Part shown: one piece after another, positions 21,933 to 31,944 of the stretch
Layout: each line of letters starts with the position of its first letter
Position numbering within the stretch: the stretch's first letter is position 1
Assembly: GCF_003945595.2 (NCBI RefSeq)
Contig: NW_024104332.1
Span: 3,038,001 to 3,102,000, forward strand
DNA from: Pipra filicauda
Lineage: Eukaryota > Chordata > Aves > Passeriformes > Pipridae
Reading direction: 5' to 3'
Length of the DNA stretch: 64,000 nt
The notes under the pieces: model-generated
Database searches by the model: none
Seen by the model: only the letters and a program-made list of their open reading frames with translations
What the model was told of the DNA's origin: nothing
Translations under genes and position numbers: made by a program

Positions 21933-22241
21933 GTGCAACAGGGAGGAACAGAGCCAAGGTCAGAGCCTGGATCTGTGGCGACCCAAGAAGCTCCTCCAGC
22001 CAGGGCCATTTCACCCAGTTCTTGCCATGGCCAGGAGGGAGCAGGGCCCAACGGGATCAGCCGGAAGGCGCTGGCCACCAATACCCCCCGTGCCCCTGAA
22101 ATCTCTCTCCGCTCTGCCCAAGCTGTCTCTCATCCGTGCAGGGAGCAGAGCCCTCCACAGCCGGGACAGGATTGCAGCTCCCTGCCCAGGCTCCGTGCTC
22201 CTCCCGCCAGCCCCCGCTGACACCGCGCTGCCCTCACTCAC

Positions 22242-22298
22242 TCTCGATGATGTCCTGCAGCTCTTCAGGCTGTCCCCGCACGTACCTCCCGGCCATCC
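22242..22298 (-). pseudogene. MROH-like exon
   Basis: 57 nt: MAGRYVRGQPEELQDIIE. Acceptor ttcccag, donor gtgagt. Confidence 0.75.
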
Positions 22299-22564
22299 CT
22301 GGGAACACAGATCCTGTCAGGGCCCCAGCGGCACAGCTCCCCCCCGCCGGCGCTGCCGGCCCGGCCACGCACCCTCCTGCCCTGGCAGAGCTGAGCCCGG
22401 GGCCGTCCCGCCTCGGGACGCCCCAGGGCTGGGCTGGCACAGGGCGGCAGCCACCAGGGCACTCGGGGCTCCCCAGCACATCCCTGGGCCGCATCCTGCT
22501 GCCGCTGCAGCAGCCGGGGCTGGGGCCCAGCTGCAGCGGGGCGGGGAGGGACCTTGTGGCTCAC

Positions 22565-22667
22565 CCATGAACCTGAGGGCCGCCTCTCGCAGGGGCTCCT
22601 GTGGGCTCTCCAGGTATGGCAAAGCCTGGCGCAGGTACTCGGCCACTCGGCTCCAGTCTTTTTCCAG
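22565..22667 (-). pseudogene. MROH-like exon
   Basis: 103 nt: LEKDWSRVAEYLRQALPYLE, SPQEPLREAALRFMG. Acceptor ctctccag, donor gtgagc. Confidence 0.84.
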
Positions 22668-22917
22668 CTGGAGAGAGCAGCAGGGCATGGAGGGAAGAGT
22701 TGGCTGGGGCTCTGCCCCTTGGCCGGGAGCTGCCTGCGCCCAGCACTGGCCTCCCCTGCCCGCACGCCCCAGGCAAGGCAGCAGTGTGTGGGGTGCAGGC
22801 TGCTGTCCCGCAGGCGGCTGCAGCAGTGGGCAGGGGCACAGTGCCAGCCCCACACTCTGAGCGTCGGGGACTGGGGGCTGCTCCAGCCTGGGGCTGGGGC
22901 TTCATGGCCGTCCTTAC

Positions 22918-23019
22918 CAGGCACTTGCTGAACTTCCACAGCTCCTTCCTCTTCACTACCTTCTTCAGGTCCTTTCTCTTCAGGAAGCCGGCCACACAAA
23001 GCAGCGCTTCCCCAGAGGC
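22918..23019 (-). pseudogene. MROH-like exon
   Basis: 102 nt: ASGEALLCVAGFLKRKDLKK and ELWKFSKCL. Acceptor tctgcag, donor gtaagg. Confidence 0.82.
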
Positions 23020-23177
23020 CTGCAGAGCAACAAGCACTGGGAGATGGCACCACGGCCCAGGGCAAAGGACCCGTGTCCCTGGAGCAAGGCCAGCAGGAGG
23101 CTGGAGCCCATCAGGTGCCAGGGCAGGAGGCAGCCCAGCCCCCTGCCACGGGGACACCAGAGCCCACAAGTGCTCAC

Positions 23178-23333
23178 CTCTGCCACTCTCTGGTTCTCAT
23201 CGTGGCAGTGGAAGAAGAGTGGAAGCAGGCTCTGGCGCACGTGTGGCTTCAGGGCCTTTTTTCCCTCTTTCTCCCCTGTCACCATCACCCCACGGAAGAG
23301 GAGGATGGAGGACAGCTGCACACTGCTGTCAGC
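23178..23333 (-). pseudogene. MROH-like exon
   Basis: 156 nt: ADSSVQLSSILLFRGVMVTG, KKALKPHVRQSLLPLFFHCH, DENQRVAE. Acceptor tccaccag, donor gtgagc. Confidence 0.85.
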
Positions 23334-23669
23334 CTGGTGGAAATAAAAAGACCTCAGCACTGGCTTCTCCAGGCCCACCTGGGCACAGGCCTGAAAATCC
23401 ACAAGGCACAAAGTTTCCTGCCAGCACCCGTTGCCTGTGGCTGCGGGGCACAGAGCCTTACGTTGTCGAAGAGCGGCTGCAGCGCCTCAGCCAGCTGCAG
23501 GGCGGTGGGGCTGGAGAGCTGGATGTCTTTATCGGAGAACAGAAAGCCGAGGATGCTGACAGTCCTCCGGACCAGCTCTCCATCAGCGTCCCACAGGAGC
23601 TGCATGAGGCTTTCAGTCAGGCTGCTGTCAGAGACTGAAATGTTTGATGATTTATGCATTCTAGGAGAC

Positions 23670-23815
23670 TTTTGCAGGCTTTTGACTTGCATTATACCTC
23701 TGATGAGCAATCCGGCCCCTCCCTCCCTCCAGTGCTGAAGGTGTGAAGCCCTGAAAAGGCAAGAGCCGAGCTTGCAGGCTTTTGACTGTTGCATTGTACC
23801 TCTGATGGCCCATAG
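23670..23815. repeat. Second tandem duplication inside the LTR
   Basis: ttgcaggcttttgact followed by gcattrtacctctgatg occurs near 23672-23707 and again near 23774-23810. Confidence 0.65.
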
Positions 23816-24164
23816 GAGCCCATCCCCCCACCTCTGCCAGTCGGGAAAAGGGCGGGAACCAGGTCAGACACAGAAAACTCTTGCACAGAGCCCAGGGAGA
23901 GTTTGGAGGCTTGAGGCATGGCCCGTGACACTGACCATGGATATAATAACTCATAACTTCTTGGAGTGTGGGGGCTTCCCTCCTTCCCTCCTTCCCCCCG
24001 GCAGATCAAGGCCGCCACTTCAACTGACAGACATGGAAGCTGCAACCACCAAGTTTCATCGCTGGACCCCGTGGGCGGTGACTATAGACATCTGTCCACT
24101 CTCAGCTTTTCTCTCCCTTACTCTTATCCTGCCTTTCTCTCCCCTATGCATTTTCTCCCCCCTC

Positions 24165-24321
24165 AAGGTTATCTCTATGTCACATTGTTATATGACAGCA
24201 CCTAAAATTCTAGCATACCTGTTGATGCAAAATTGTCCCCTATGCATTTTCTATCTCTATGCCACATTGTTATATAACAACACAGAAATGCTAGCATGCC
24301 TGTTGATACAGAATTGTTAAA
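24165..24321. repeat. Tandem duplication inside the LTR
   Basis: Two copies of an approximately 80-bp unit that starts cccctatgcattttct and ends in a gatgcaaaattgt / gatacagaattgt motif, at about 24142-24237 and 24238-24320. Confidence 0.7.
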
Positions 24322-24680
24322 ATAAACCTTGCCAGTATATGTTTTCAGACACCGATTATTCAGTGTCGTTTCACTCTAATCCACCCCAAGGGAATTATTG
24401 ATAAAAACCTGAGTTACCCCCCCTCTCCCCTTTTCCTGGGGCGGGTCGTAACAGCTTCCCATTCTTTTGGCCTGTGAGGAACACAAGGCTGTGCTGGGAA
24501 GCCACGAAGGGCTGCAGCGCCAACCCCGCTCCGGCGGGGCAGCCCCACGTGCTGCCGCGGGGCCCAGAGCCCAAAGGCCTGTCCCGAGGGACTCGGGCAG
24601 CTGAGCGGGGAGGCAGCAGAGCTGGCAGCAGCTGTGCTCCCCAGCCCCAGCATTGCAGCGGCCAACCGCCCCTTCCTCAC

Positions 24681-24818
24681 CGTCACGGCATCCTGGCTGA
24701 GCACCACCAGGCCCCTCAGCACTTGGCGGCGCATCTCTGGGCACTCGCTCCACAGGTGCCTTGAAAGGATCTGCAGGACGCTTTCGCCGCACTCCCTCAC
24801 GTCCAGGTAGACCAGGGC
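24681..24818 (-). pseudogene. MROH-like exon
   Basis: 138 nt, 46 codons: ALVYLDVRECGESVLQILSR and QVLRGLVVLSQDAVT. Acceptor cctttcag, donor gtgagg. Confidence 0.82.
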
Positions 24819-25242
24819 CTGAAAGGCACGGAGCGGTGACGGGCTGCCCGGCCGGCAGCAGCCCGCACCCGCACAGGGCTGGGCCCAGGCAGCAGCACAG
24901 GGCGCGGCACCGTCCCGGGCAGCCCTGCCCAAAAGCAGCAGTGGCTCTGCAGAGCCCCTGGGCTCCCCGCCCTGCGCAGGCCACTCGCCCGCTCCTCTGT
25001 GCCACCCAGCCCTGGCATTCCTTGGCCTTGAGGAGCCATGAGGGAAGCGCGAGTGCTGGCAGCAGAAGGACCCAAAACACAGCTGGGGACAAGTGTCACC
25101 CCAGCAGCAAGGGGCCAAGGGCACACAGTGGAGCCCCCCCTCTGCCCCAGCTCCCTTCACTGGGCTTCCCCCGCAGATGCGGCTGCACAAGGCCAGAGAG
25201 GTGGAGGCAGCTCGGCCAGGCAGCGCTCGCCATCAGGCTCAC

Positions 25243-25357
25243 CTCCACAAGGAACGCCATGGCAGGGAGCTCCCAGGGACACATCTCCTCGCTGAGCAGC
25301 TCCAGGAGGCAGCACACAATGCTGCAACACCAGGGGGTGCAGACAGAGCCCATCTCC
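25243..25357 (-). pseudogene. MROH-like exon
   Basis: 115 nt: EMGSVCTPWCCSIVCCLLEL, then CPWELPAMAFLVE. Acceptor ctgccag, donor gtgagc. Confidence 0.78.
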
Positions 25358-25636
25358 CTGGCAGGAGGGAAACAAGAACTGTCATGCCTGAGCTGGCTGG
25401 GCAAACCTCTGCCGGGACTCACTCCCAGAGGCCTGGTCTTTCCCCAGCACCCCGGCAGGGGACCAGGGCACTCTGGCAGGCGGCTCCTCCTGTGCACCCG
25501 CCTCTCCCAGCCTTTGCCACTCTGCTCGGCCATCCCTGGGTGACAAGGCCCTCCGGCCCATGACCACGGGCACTGCGTGGGGTGTCCTGTGCAGAGGGCA
25601 GAAATGACAGGGGCAGCGGGGACAAGGGGGTCTCAC

Positions 25637-25774
25637 CTGGCCAGCAGACCCACTGCGTAGTGGTGGGTGTCGGCGTTGAGGAGCGTGTCCCAGCCACACT
25701 TGCGCTCCAGTGCCACCACCACGCTCTCGCAGCGCAGACGGTGCAGCAGGGCTTTGAGGGTCAGCACTGCAAAC
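25637..25774 (-). pseudogene. MROH-like exon
   Basis: 138 nt: FAVLTLKALLHRLRCESVVV and RKCGWDTLLNADTHHYAVGL. Acceptor gcacgcag, donor gtgaga. Confidence 0.82.
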
Positions 25775-25861
25775 CTGCGTGCAGAGCAAAGCCCGGGTCA
25801 TGCTGGGAGCCCTGGCCAGCCCCGAAGGCATGGGAGGGACAGGAGGAGTGGGATGGAGCAC

Positions 25862-26049
25862 CTGTTGGGGTTGGTGGGAAGGCTGCGTTGCTTCTAACAT
25901 TCCCTCCACAAGGTGTCAACCTCCTCCGGCATCTGCACTGTGCTGAAGAACACTTGGAAGAGCAGATGCACAAAGAGGTTGGGGAAACACTCCCTCACTG
26001 CCCGTGTGCAGCAGAGCAGATGGAGGATCTTCCAGAGTGCCACGGTTGC
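25862..26049 (-). pseudogene. MROH-like exon with premature stop
   Basis: 188 nt: ATVALWKILHLLCCTRAVRE, NLFVHLLFQVFFSTVQMPEE, VDTLWREC, then TAG at 25894-25896, then KQRSLPTNPN in the same frame. Reading continues in family sequence after the stop, so the TAG is a point mutation in a real exon. Donor gtgctc is weak. Confidence 0.8.
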
Positions 26050-26259
26050 CTGCAAAAAGGAAACCAGCCGGAGACAGCTCTCAGTGCCCGGACATCCATG
26101 GGGCAGGGCCCGAGCGTGGCAGGGAGAGGCCGGGGGAGACACAGCAGGAGCAGCCGGCCTGGTGCCCCTGAACCTGCCCCTAAGCCAGCTTGCCAGCCCA
26201 GTGCCTGAGGCAGGGAGAGGCAGTGCTGGGGGAGGATGAAGAGCTGCTGGGGAGGTGAC

Positions 26260-26395
26260 GTGGCGCTGAGCAAAGGCCAGTTCCAGAAACTCACAGCAAG
26301 CTGGCCAGCTTCCCAGGACGAGGGCGAGGATCGTCAGCACCCACTCTGCAGTAGTTCTCAAGGAGATGATTGCTCTCCACATGCTCACAGCAGCT
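26260..26395 (-). pseudogene. MROH-like exon, 3' end uncertain
   Basis: AAVSMWRAIISLRTTAEWVL and TILALVLGSWPA. A strong gtgagt donor at 26294-26293 would break the frame. A weak gtcacc donor at 26259-26258 keeps the next exon in phase. Confidence 0.65.
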
Positions 26396-26628
26396 CTGGG
26401 GGGTCAAAGCTCTGTGTCAGCGGGCTCTCAGCCACAGTGCCACGGCCTGGGCACTTCCCGCTCCCAGCTGACAGAGCCACAGCACCCTGAGGAGCAAGGA
26501 GGGCACATGGGAGCAGGATCCGTGGCTGGCATGCCAGAGGCTCCGGGAACTCTTGGCCTGACAGACACCTGGGACGGGCTCTACAGGATGATGGGCTGGT
26601 GAGCCCTGGAGGCAGAGGGGCCCCATAC

Positions 26629-26777
26629 CTGTCACAGCATGGGGCAGAGCGCAGCAGAGTCACCACCACATCCACGGGGTGTGCCTCGACCAGAGCCAGA
26701 AGAGTCCTGTCTAGTCTGCGCTCAGCACACACATTGGCCGTGAGCCACCGGTGGATGTACCTGACGAAGGCTGGCAC
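26629..26777 (-). pseudogene. MROH-like exon
   Basis: 149 nt: VPAFVRYIHRWLTANVCAER, then DRTLLALVEAHPVDVVVTLL and RSAPCCDR. Highly characteristic of the avian family. Donor gtatgg. Confidence 0.85.
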
Positions 26778-26961
26778 CTGCAGGGGGCACGGGGCAGACT
26801 TGGAGAGCTGCCAGAGCCAGCAACTTGCCCGGCTTCCCCCGACAAGCGCTTCCCTTCCCACCACTCTGGGCTGGCCTCAAAGGCTGAGGGGGCCCAGCGG
26901 AGCCGGCGTGAGGGCCCACACAATCCCTGCAGGGCTGGAGCCCTGGCCACAGGCTGCTTAC

Positions 26962-27111
26962 TTTCTCGGCACTGGAGACACCATTCTCCACAAGCAAATC
27001 CAGCAGGGCAGCGCTGGTCTCGGCATTGCAGAGGTCAGAGTTTGCCATGCCCCCAGCGCCCATGGCGATGGTCTCTTCCCTCCAAATGCACCTGGTGAAT
27101 TGGCAAACCAT
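26962..27111 (-). pseudogene. MROH-like exon
   Basis: 150 nt, 50 codons: MVCQFTRCIWREETIAMGAG then NAETSAALLDLLVENGVSS. Acceptor tcctgcag, donor gtaagc. Confidence 0.8.
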
Positions 27112-27220
27112 CTGCAGGAGAAAGGCAGGAAGAGAGGGATGTGCCCTGGAGAGCTCCGACAGCGGTGCCAGGCTGAGCAGGGACAGCAGGCCCAGCCCAG
27201 GAGGCCGTGGCTGCAGGTAC

Positions 27221-27285
27221 CTGTGCTGCCCTGCAGAAGCGGCCCCGGGCGCGGTCCTGCTCCTGTGTCCGGTCCCGGCCTGGAT
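27221..27285 (-). pseudogene. MROH-like exon
   Basis: 65 nt, codes DPGRDRTQEQDRARGRFCRA and AAQ, phase exactly right for both neighbours. Donor gtacct, acceptor tgccag. Confidence 0.7.
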
Positions 27286-27530
27286 CTGGCAAAGAGTGAG
27301 CGCGGTCAGAGCTGAGGGGCTGCGGGACAGGCCGCAGAACACGGCCCAGCCCTGTGCTCCACAGGCAGGGCCAGCCCCGGGATGGCCAGTGCATGGAGCT
27401 GCCAGGAGATCAGCCCCAGGCCCTCCTTCCCCCTCCCTTTCCCCAGCCATGTCCACAGGGGATGGGATGGGATGGGATGAGGCCCAACTGGTTGCAGCTA
27501 CCTGCCATGTGCCCCAGCTCTGCCACTCAC

Positions 27531-27666
27531 CCTCCTGCAGGGGCTGGAACCACTCCACTCTTTCAGGCTGCCGAGCTGGGGCAGCCCCAGCACCTTCCTT
27601 CACCATCTTCATCCCAAACAGGCTAAGGCGTCTCCACACCACTCCACAGTCTGGTGTCAAGGGCAA
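27531..27666 (-). pseudogene. MROH-like exon (first recognisable)
   Basis: Acceptor tgttgcag, donor gtgagt. Encodes DCGVVWRRLSLFGMKMVKEG and ERVEWFQPLQE, matching the family's LFGKMVK region. Just upstream is a tandem-repeat tract. Confidence 0.7.
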
Positions 27667-27960
27667 CTGCAACAGAAAAACCTGAGAAAAGCTACTGATC
27701 ACCAAGTCCCACAGTGGGGCCTTGAGGGCACCAGCAGGAGAGGAGCCATGGAAGAGCTACAGTCTGGTCTCAAGGGCTCTTGCCACAAGGATGGAAGAGT
27801 TCTTGTAAAGGCTCCAGGTCAGCAAGTCCTGCGGTTGAGCCTCAAAGGCACCTGCTGAAAGGGTGGGGGAAACCTCGGAAGGCTGCGGGTCACCAAGTCC
27901 TGCAGTCTTGCCTCGAGGGCACCTGCAAGAGTAACGCTTCCAAAACGCTCCGGATCAGCA
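27640..27960 (-). repeat. Degenerate tandem repeat, unit about 90 bp
   Basis: About four copies of a unit whose minus strand contains GGTGCCCTYRAGGC followed by ACTGYAGGACTTGGTGACC-like sequence. Copies centre near 27650, 27735, 27835 and 27915. The youngest edge overlaps the first MROH-like exon, so part of the tract may descend from coding sequence. Confidence 0.55.
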
Positions 27961-28449
27961 GGGAAGGAGTTGGCTGCACGGGGGCTCCGCACAGCACCGC
28001 TCTGTCCCATCTGTCCTGTCACATGCTCCGAGGAGCACTGAGGCATGGCCACCTCACCACCACTACTAAGTCATCACGTGCCACAAAGGGCCCTGTGACA
28101 CACTGCCACGTGCCCTGGGGCCTCCCCCAGCCCAGCCAACCTGCCCCAGGAGGGAAGGAGTCCGTTCTCCAAAGCATCCAAGACAGCTGGACACGAACTT
28201 TAGGCACAGCTGAAAAACTAAGCAAACCCTCCCCTGCTGTGCCTGCCCACGGCAGCAGAAGGAGCCCCCTCGGCTGCCAACGCAGCCGCAGCGGGAAGGC
28301 CACGGGGCCTCCACACGAGCTGGCACGGGCTCCTTGGGAGAAGTGCCGGCTGGTGGCCCTCCCGAACACGGGGCTGTGACACACAGAAGGAAAGTGGGGG
28401 CGAGGGCACCAATGCTGCTCTGACCGCATTGGCCAGGGCTGCACCAAAA

Positions 28450-28765
28450 TCAGCAGCTCTGGCAAGTCCTCGTTGAAGGAGACCTGCCACTGCCCCCAGT
28501 CCTGGCAGGTCTGGTGCCCATCTCCTGCCCCACAGAGCTATGCCTCCGGGGTACTTCTGGCAAGGCCATCCCGACCACCTCTACATCCACATCCCACAGT
28601 AGCTCCACAAGGCTTTCAGTTAGGCTGTACATTCTTTTGGCCTGCGAGGAACACAAGACTGTGCTGGGAAGCCATGAAGGGCTGCAGCGCCAACCCCACT
28701 CTGGCGGGGCAGCCCCACGGGGCTGAACGGGGAGGCAGCAGAGCTGGGAGCAGTTGCCACAGCTC
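28450..28765 (-). pseudogene. MROH-like exon relic of an upstream copy
   Basis: Minus strand: acceptor ctcgcag at about 28652, then AKRMYSLTESLVELLWDVDV, diverging after VEVVGM. The intron side, 28645-28765, matches 24464-24640 with a deletion of about 50 bp. This is the same exon/intron junction that is LTR-split at 24471, so it derives from a sister copy. Confidence 0.65.
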
Positions 28766-28789
28766 CCAAAGCAATTTGTGCCATCACAT

Positions 28790-29235
28790 TCTGTCCTTCT
28801 TGCAGTCTGAATCTAAACTGAAAAGTTTCCAGCCACAATTCACACAGACAAATGTGCTCTCAGACCTGGGCCCTTACATTTGGAAACTTCTATTCTCATC
28901 CCAATCAAGTGACAGTCACTTTCCCCTTGCAGCCAGTGAACAGCTCTCCCACTGTGGTGCTCTGCACTTTCCTGCTCAGCTATGCATATCATCACACACG
29001 TTCAGTTATGCAGAGACCAACATGTCCATGAGACTCCAAACACAAAGATGTGCCAGGACAAAAGCAGTTGCTGTATAATTCTTTCTAATGGCAAACTTTC
29101 AACAACATACCACACACCTGCGCTTTGCACCTTCCTTCTCAGCTATATAATGCCACATTTTTTCACTCTTGCAGAGCCTAGCTTCAAACCTGAAAACATC
29201 CAGCAGCTGCTCCCATACAATGTGTTTAAGAACAG
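28790..29235. repeat. Two diverged copies of a 370-bp unit
   Basis: cttcttgcagtctgaatcta... near 28796-28860 resembles actcttgcagagcctagctt... near 29165-29230, and a gctttgcaccttccttctcagctat-like segment occurs near 28958 and 29118. Judged by eye; alignment needed. Confidence 0.35.
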
Positions 29236-31944
29236 AAGCCCTTTGACATTCCCTTTGTAAGTGTATACTGCACACACCCCAGTGTACGTGCCTGGTCTTT
29301 GCTTTCCCTGTTGTTCCTAGGAAAGGTCAAAGAGCTTAACAATGGGTCTTTCCAAAAAGGGTGCATCACCTATGCAGGGGATCTCCCACCTTGCTCCTGT
29401 TCCTAATCAGAAACTGATCTGATAAGCCAGGTGATGGAGAGAACAAAAACCTGCCTGAGGGCTAAGATCCATGTCAGTCCCACAAGCAGCTGGCTGTGGA
29501 GCAGAACTGACCTGGATCTAACTCCTTTTTAAGACGGATTTCCTCCACGCAGGGTCAGATGAACAGCTGGCTTTGTTGGTGCATGAAAAGGTACATGGCA
29601 AGAGCACTGTCTCAGTGGCCTGTGAGTTATGCACCTGCTTCCAGAGGGCTGGATCCAGACTGGCCACATGTCAGTGGCTACCTGCCCTTCCTCAGCCTTT
29701 GCTGCAGCCCTCGATCTGAGCTGAGCTGACATTTCTGTGCCTGGCCAACTGAGCAGAGAGCCAGATTCTCCAGAGCTGACCCTTGAGCAGGATGCAAGGG
29801 CAGCCCATTTAGGACCAGACTTTCCTGCTTTACTGGGACAGGTGCTGATTAGAGGTGAGCATCAGGTGGTTGGTTTTCTGCCATCCCCAGCCGTGGGGAG
29901 TTGGGTTCCCACCCTGGGCAGCAGCAGTGCTGGCACCTCATGGGGCTCACCCAGTTCTCACCACAGCAGGGCTCAAGGCTACCACCACATGCATGATTCA
30001 AACCCAGTGCCAGACACAGGCTGGGATGGAAATGCTGGTGACCACCTACAAGTCTGCAGAAGTCAGGGACACACCCACTTGGGATTTGAGTGCAAAACAG
30101 CATTTTTGACATGCAGCAGCAGTGGCACGGCCCTTCCCACACCGTGACACAGGCCACGTGTCTACAGTGGAGTGTCAGACCTGTCACATACTTTCTTGCC
30201 TTCCCCTCTCCTATGCTCTAGCCAGCTCTTCAGGATGTAACCAAAACCACCATTTTAAGGACATGCACAGTATCTGTGATGTTTCACTTATTGTTTTGCT
30301 GCCACCAGCAATATTGATATAAAAAAAAAATAATGATGAAACTTAGCAATGATATAGCTCTTTATATTTTTGAAATCTCTGTACAAACATTACTTAAACA
30401 AAGCAAGGTAGTATGCAAAACAGTCATTGCTTAGAATAATCAATCAATGGGTTGTGCTTCAGTGGTGACACTGGGAGAGGAACAAGAGTGCCGGAAGGGA
30501 AGCAACAAACCAGAGGTATAACAAGGTCTCGTCTTCGAAGTTGGGGTTATGAATGGAGAAAGTAAGTGTCAAGGACAGTGTCTGAGAGTGTTCTTTAATA
30601 TCCTTACACCAGGTAGGTAAAACCAATGTATTTGCACTATCACACAGGAAGATGGGGGAAGAATAACTACTTAATGCAAATAATATACAGCAATATATAT
30701 ATATGTCTGTATAAGTACATATTCACACACACACCCCCCTTTGATCCTAAATTTGCTAAGGATGCCTCAGTCAAACTACAACAGAAATTATATTGGTATG
30801 ATAACAACGACAATATTAAAAATGTGAAAACAGTGCAGTGACATCGACTGTGGATCTTTCCCTCCAGAGAACAGATATTCCTTAAACTGTTCCATCTGCC
30901 GAGGCTGGCTGCAAACACGGCTCTCAATTCCTCTTTCCTGGAATGACTGAAGAAAACAAAAACTCAACTACCCCCAGGACTCATTCCTGCCTACGGAAAT
31001 GCTGCCGGTGCAATTAACCGCCCGTTCATTCACAGGCGACAGGACAGCCCTTTGGCTGTGAAGGCTCTAAAGAACACCATGCACTGACATGACCCAACAA
31101 GGAACTTGTGTCCTATCTGCTCCCCACAGCCCTGCCAGGTCCAGGATTCCAGCCCCAGCTCGGTTCCTGCAGCCCCCCTTGGTTTGCATCATTCCCAGCT
31201 CAACAGAAGTGATGGAAGCAGCAGTTTTATTGGAAGCACCATACTGGCTCAGGCACACAGTGCCAGTGGATGTACTAAGGGACTGATTTCCATCCCCCCC
31301 AGGTGTGTTTTAGGGACAAAAACCTGCCTAGTGATGAAACACCCTCCCCAGCCGGTGGCTCTAAATACCCAGCCTGCCTGCCCAGAGACCCACACGATTT
31401 TTCTTGCATGGGGAATCAACCCAAAATTGTTGGAAATACTCCAGACCAGTTGTTTGCATAAAGGAAGGGCAGCAAGCCAAGTGGGTAATTCCTTTGGTCC
31501 ATGCTCCCCATGTCTCCTGCACAAGGGCCTCTCCAGCAAATTTCCCATCCTGTGCCATCATTTCTACATTAGAAACTAGAGAAAGCAGCTATTTCAATTT
31601 CTCTCTCCTCCTCCTCCTGCTTCCATCAGATGCTGACTCAGCAATGGCTGAGCACATCCATCCCACTGAGCCACCAGTAGGACAGGGACCAAGCCCAGGA
31701 AACTGTCCCCTTCCAGCCCTGTGGCACAGAGTTCAGTGTCCCTTCCAAAATCTTCCTTGTGTCCTTACCAAAACCTGTGCCTCTGTTAGCTCTGGGTAAC
31801 CCCAGGATCAACATTACCTCCTTTCCCCACAGGAATCTTTTAAGCTCAACTGAAAACATTTCCTATTAGAAAATAAATAAATAAATAAACAAATAGATAA
31901 AGAAACCCAACAAAAACCACACGGTGATTCTGAGACAGGATAAT
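29236..31944. other. Intergenic sequence, no gene seen
   Basis: Between the MROH-like relics and the ADARB1 3' end. No coding signature; simple repeats only ((AT)n/(CA)n at about 30688-30737, (AAAT)n at 31868-31900). Confidence 0.6.

Larger units (their letters stand above)
23626..24453 (-). mobile_element. Solo LTR inserted in an MROH-like exon
   Basis: 828 bp, reading on the minus strand from TGTTACGACCCGCCCC to TTTCAGTCTCTGACA, with matching TGT...ACA ends. Flanking 5-bp target duplication: gctgc at 23621-23625 and gcttc at 24454-24458 (plus strand), one mismatch. Length, termini and 5-bp duplication fit an ERVL-like solo LTR. No internal retroviral genes are present. The LTR contains two internal tandem duplications. 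Confidence 0.8.
23462..24471 (-). pseudogene. MROH-like exon split by an LTR insertion
   Basis: The exon begins at 24471 (acceptor ctcacag; AKRM) and continues at 23620 down to 23462 (SLTESLMQLLWDADGELV, LQLAEALQPLFDN; donor gtaagg). Between lies the LTR at 23626-24453. Removing it with one target-site copy leaves 177 nt, in phase with both neighbours. Confidence 0.85.
21703..27666 (-). pseudogene. MROH-like (maestro heat-like repeat) gene, decayed
   Basis: HEAT-repeat protein of the avian multi-copy MROH-like family; molecular function not established. Exons in order: 27531-27666, 27221-27285, 26962-27111, 26629-26777, about 26260-26395, 25862-26049, 25637-25774, 25243-25357, 24681-24818, a split exon (24454-24471 and 23462-23625), 23178-23333, 22918-23019, 22565-22667, 22242-22298 and 21703 to about 21932 (TGA at 21705-21703). 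Most junctions are GT-AG and in phase. Defects: in-frame TAG at 25894-25896, an 828-bp LTR inside one exon, AC instead of AG at the expected acceptor of the last exon, and an awkward donor after the 26260-26395 exon. I found no start codon or N-terminal exons. Most likely a pseudogene or broken array member; alternative splicing around the defects cannot be excluded. Confidence 0.8.

Noticed and set aside
22601..23638. 345-codon plus-strand open frame across the MROH-like exons
   Set aside because: Antisense to recognisable exons and crosses their introns; GC-rich sequence lacks stops by composition.
24761..25543. 260-codon plus-strand open frame
   Set aside because: Same reason: antisense to two MROH-like exons and their intron.
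28140..28230. Minus-strand VRVQLSWMLWRT-like segment that recalls an MROH-like exon
   Set aside because: Similarity limited to a few residues and without convincing splice sites; could be a very old relic, too weak to list.
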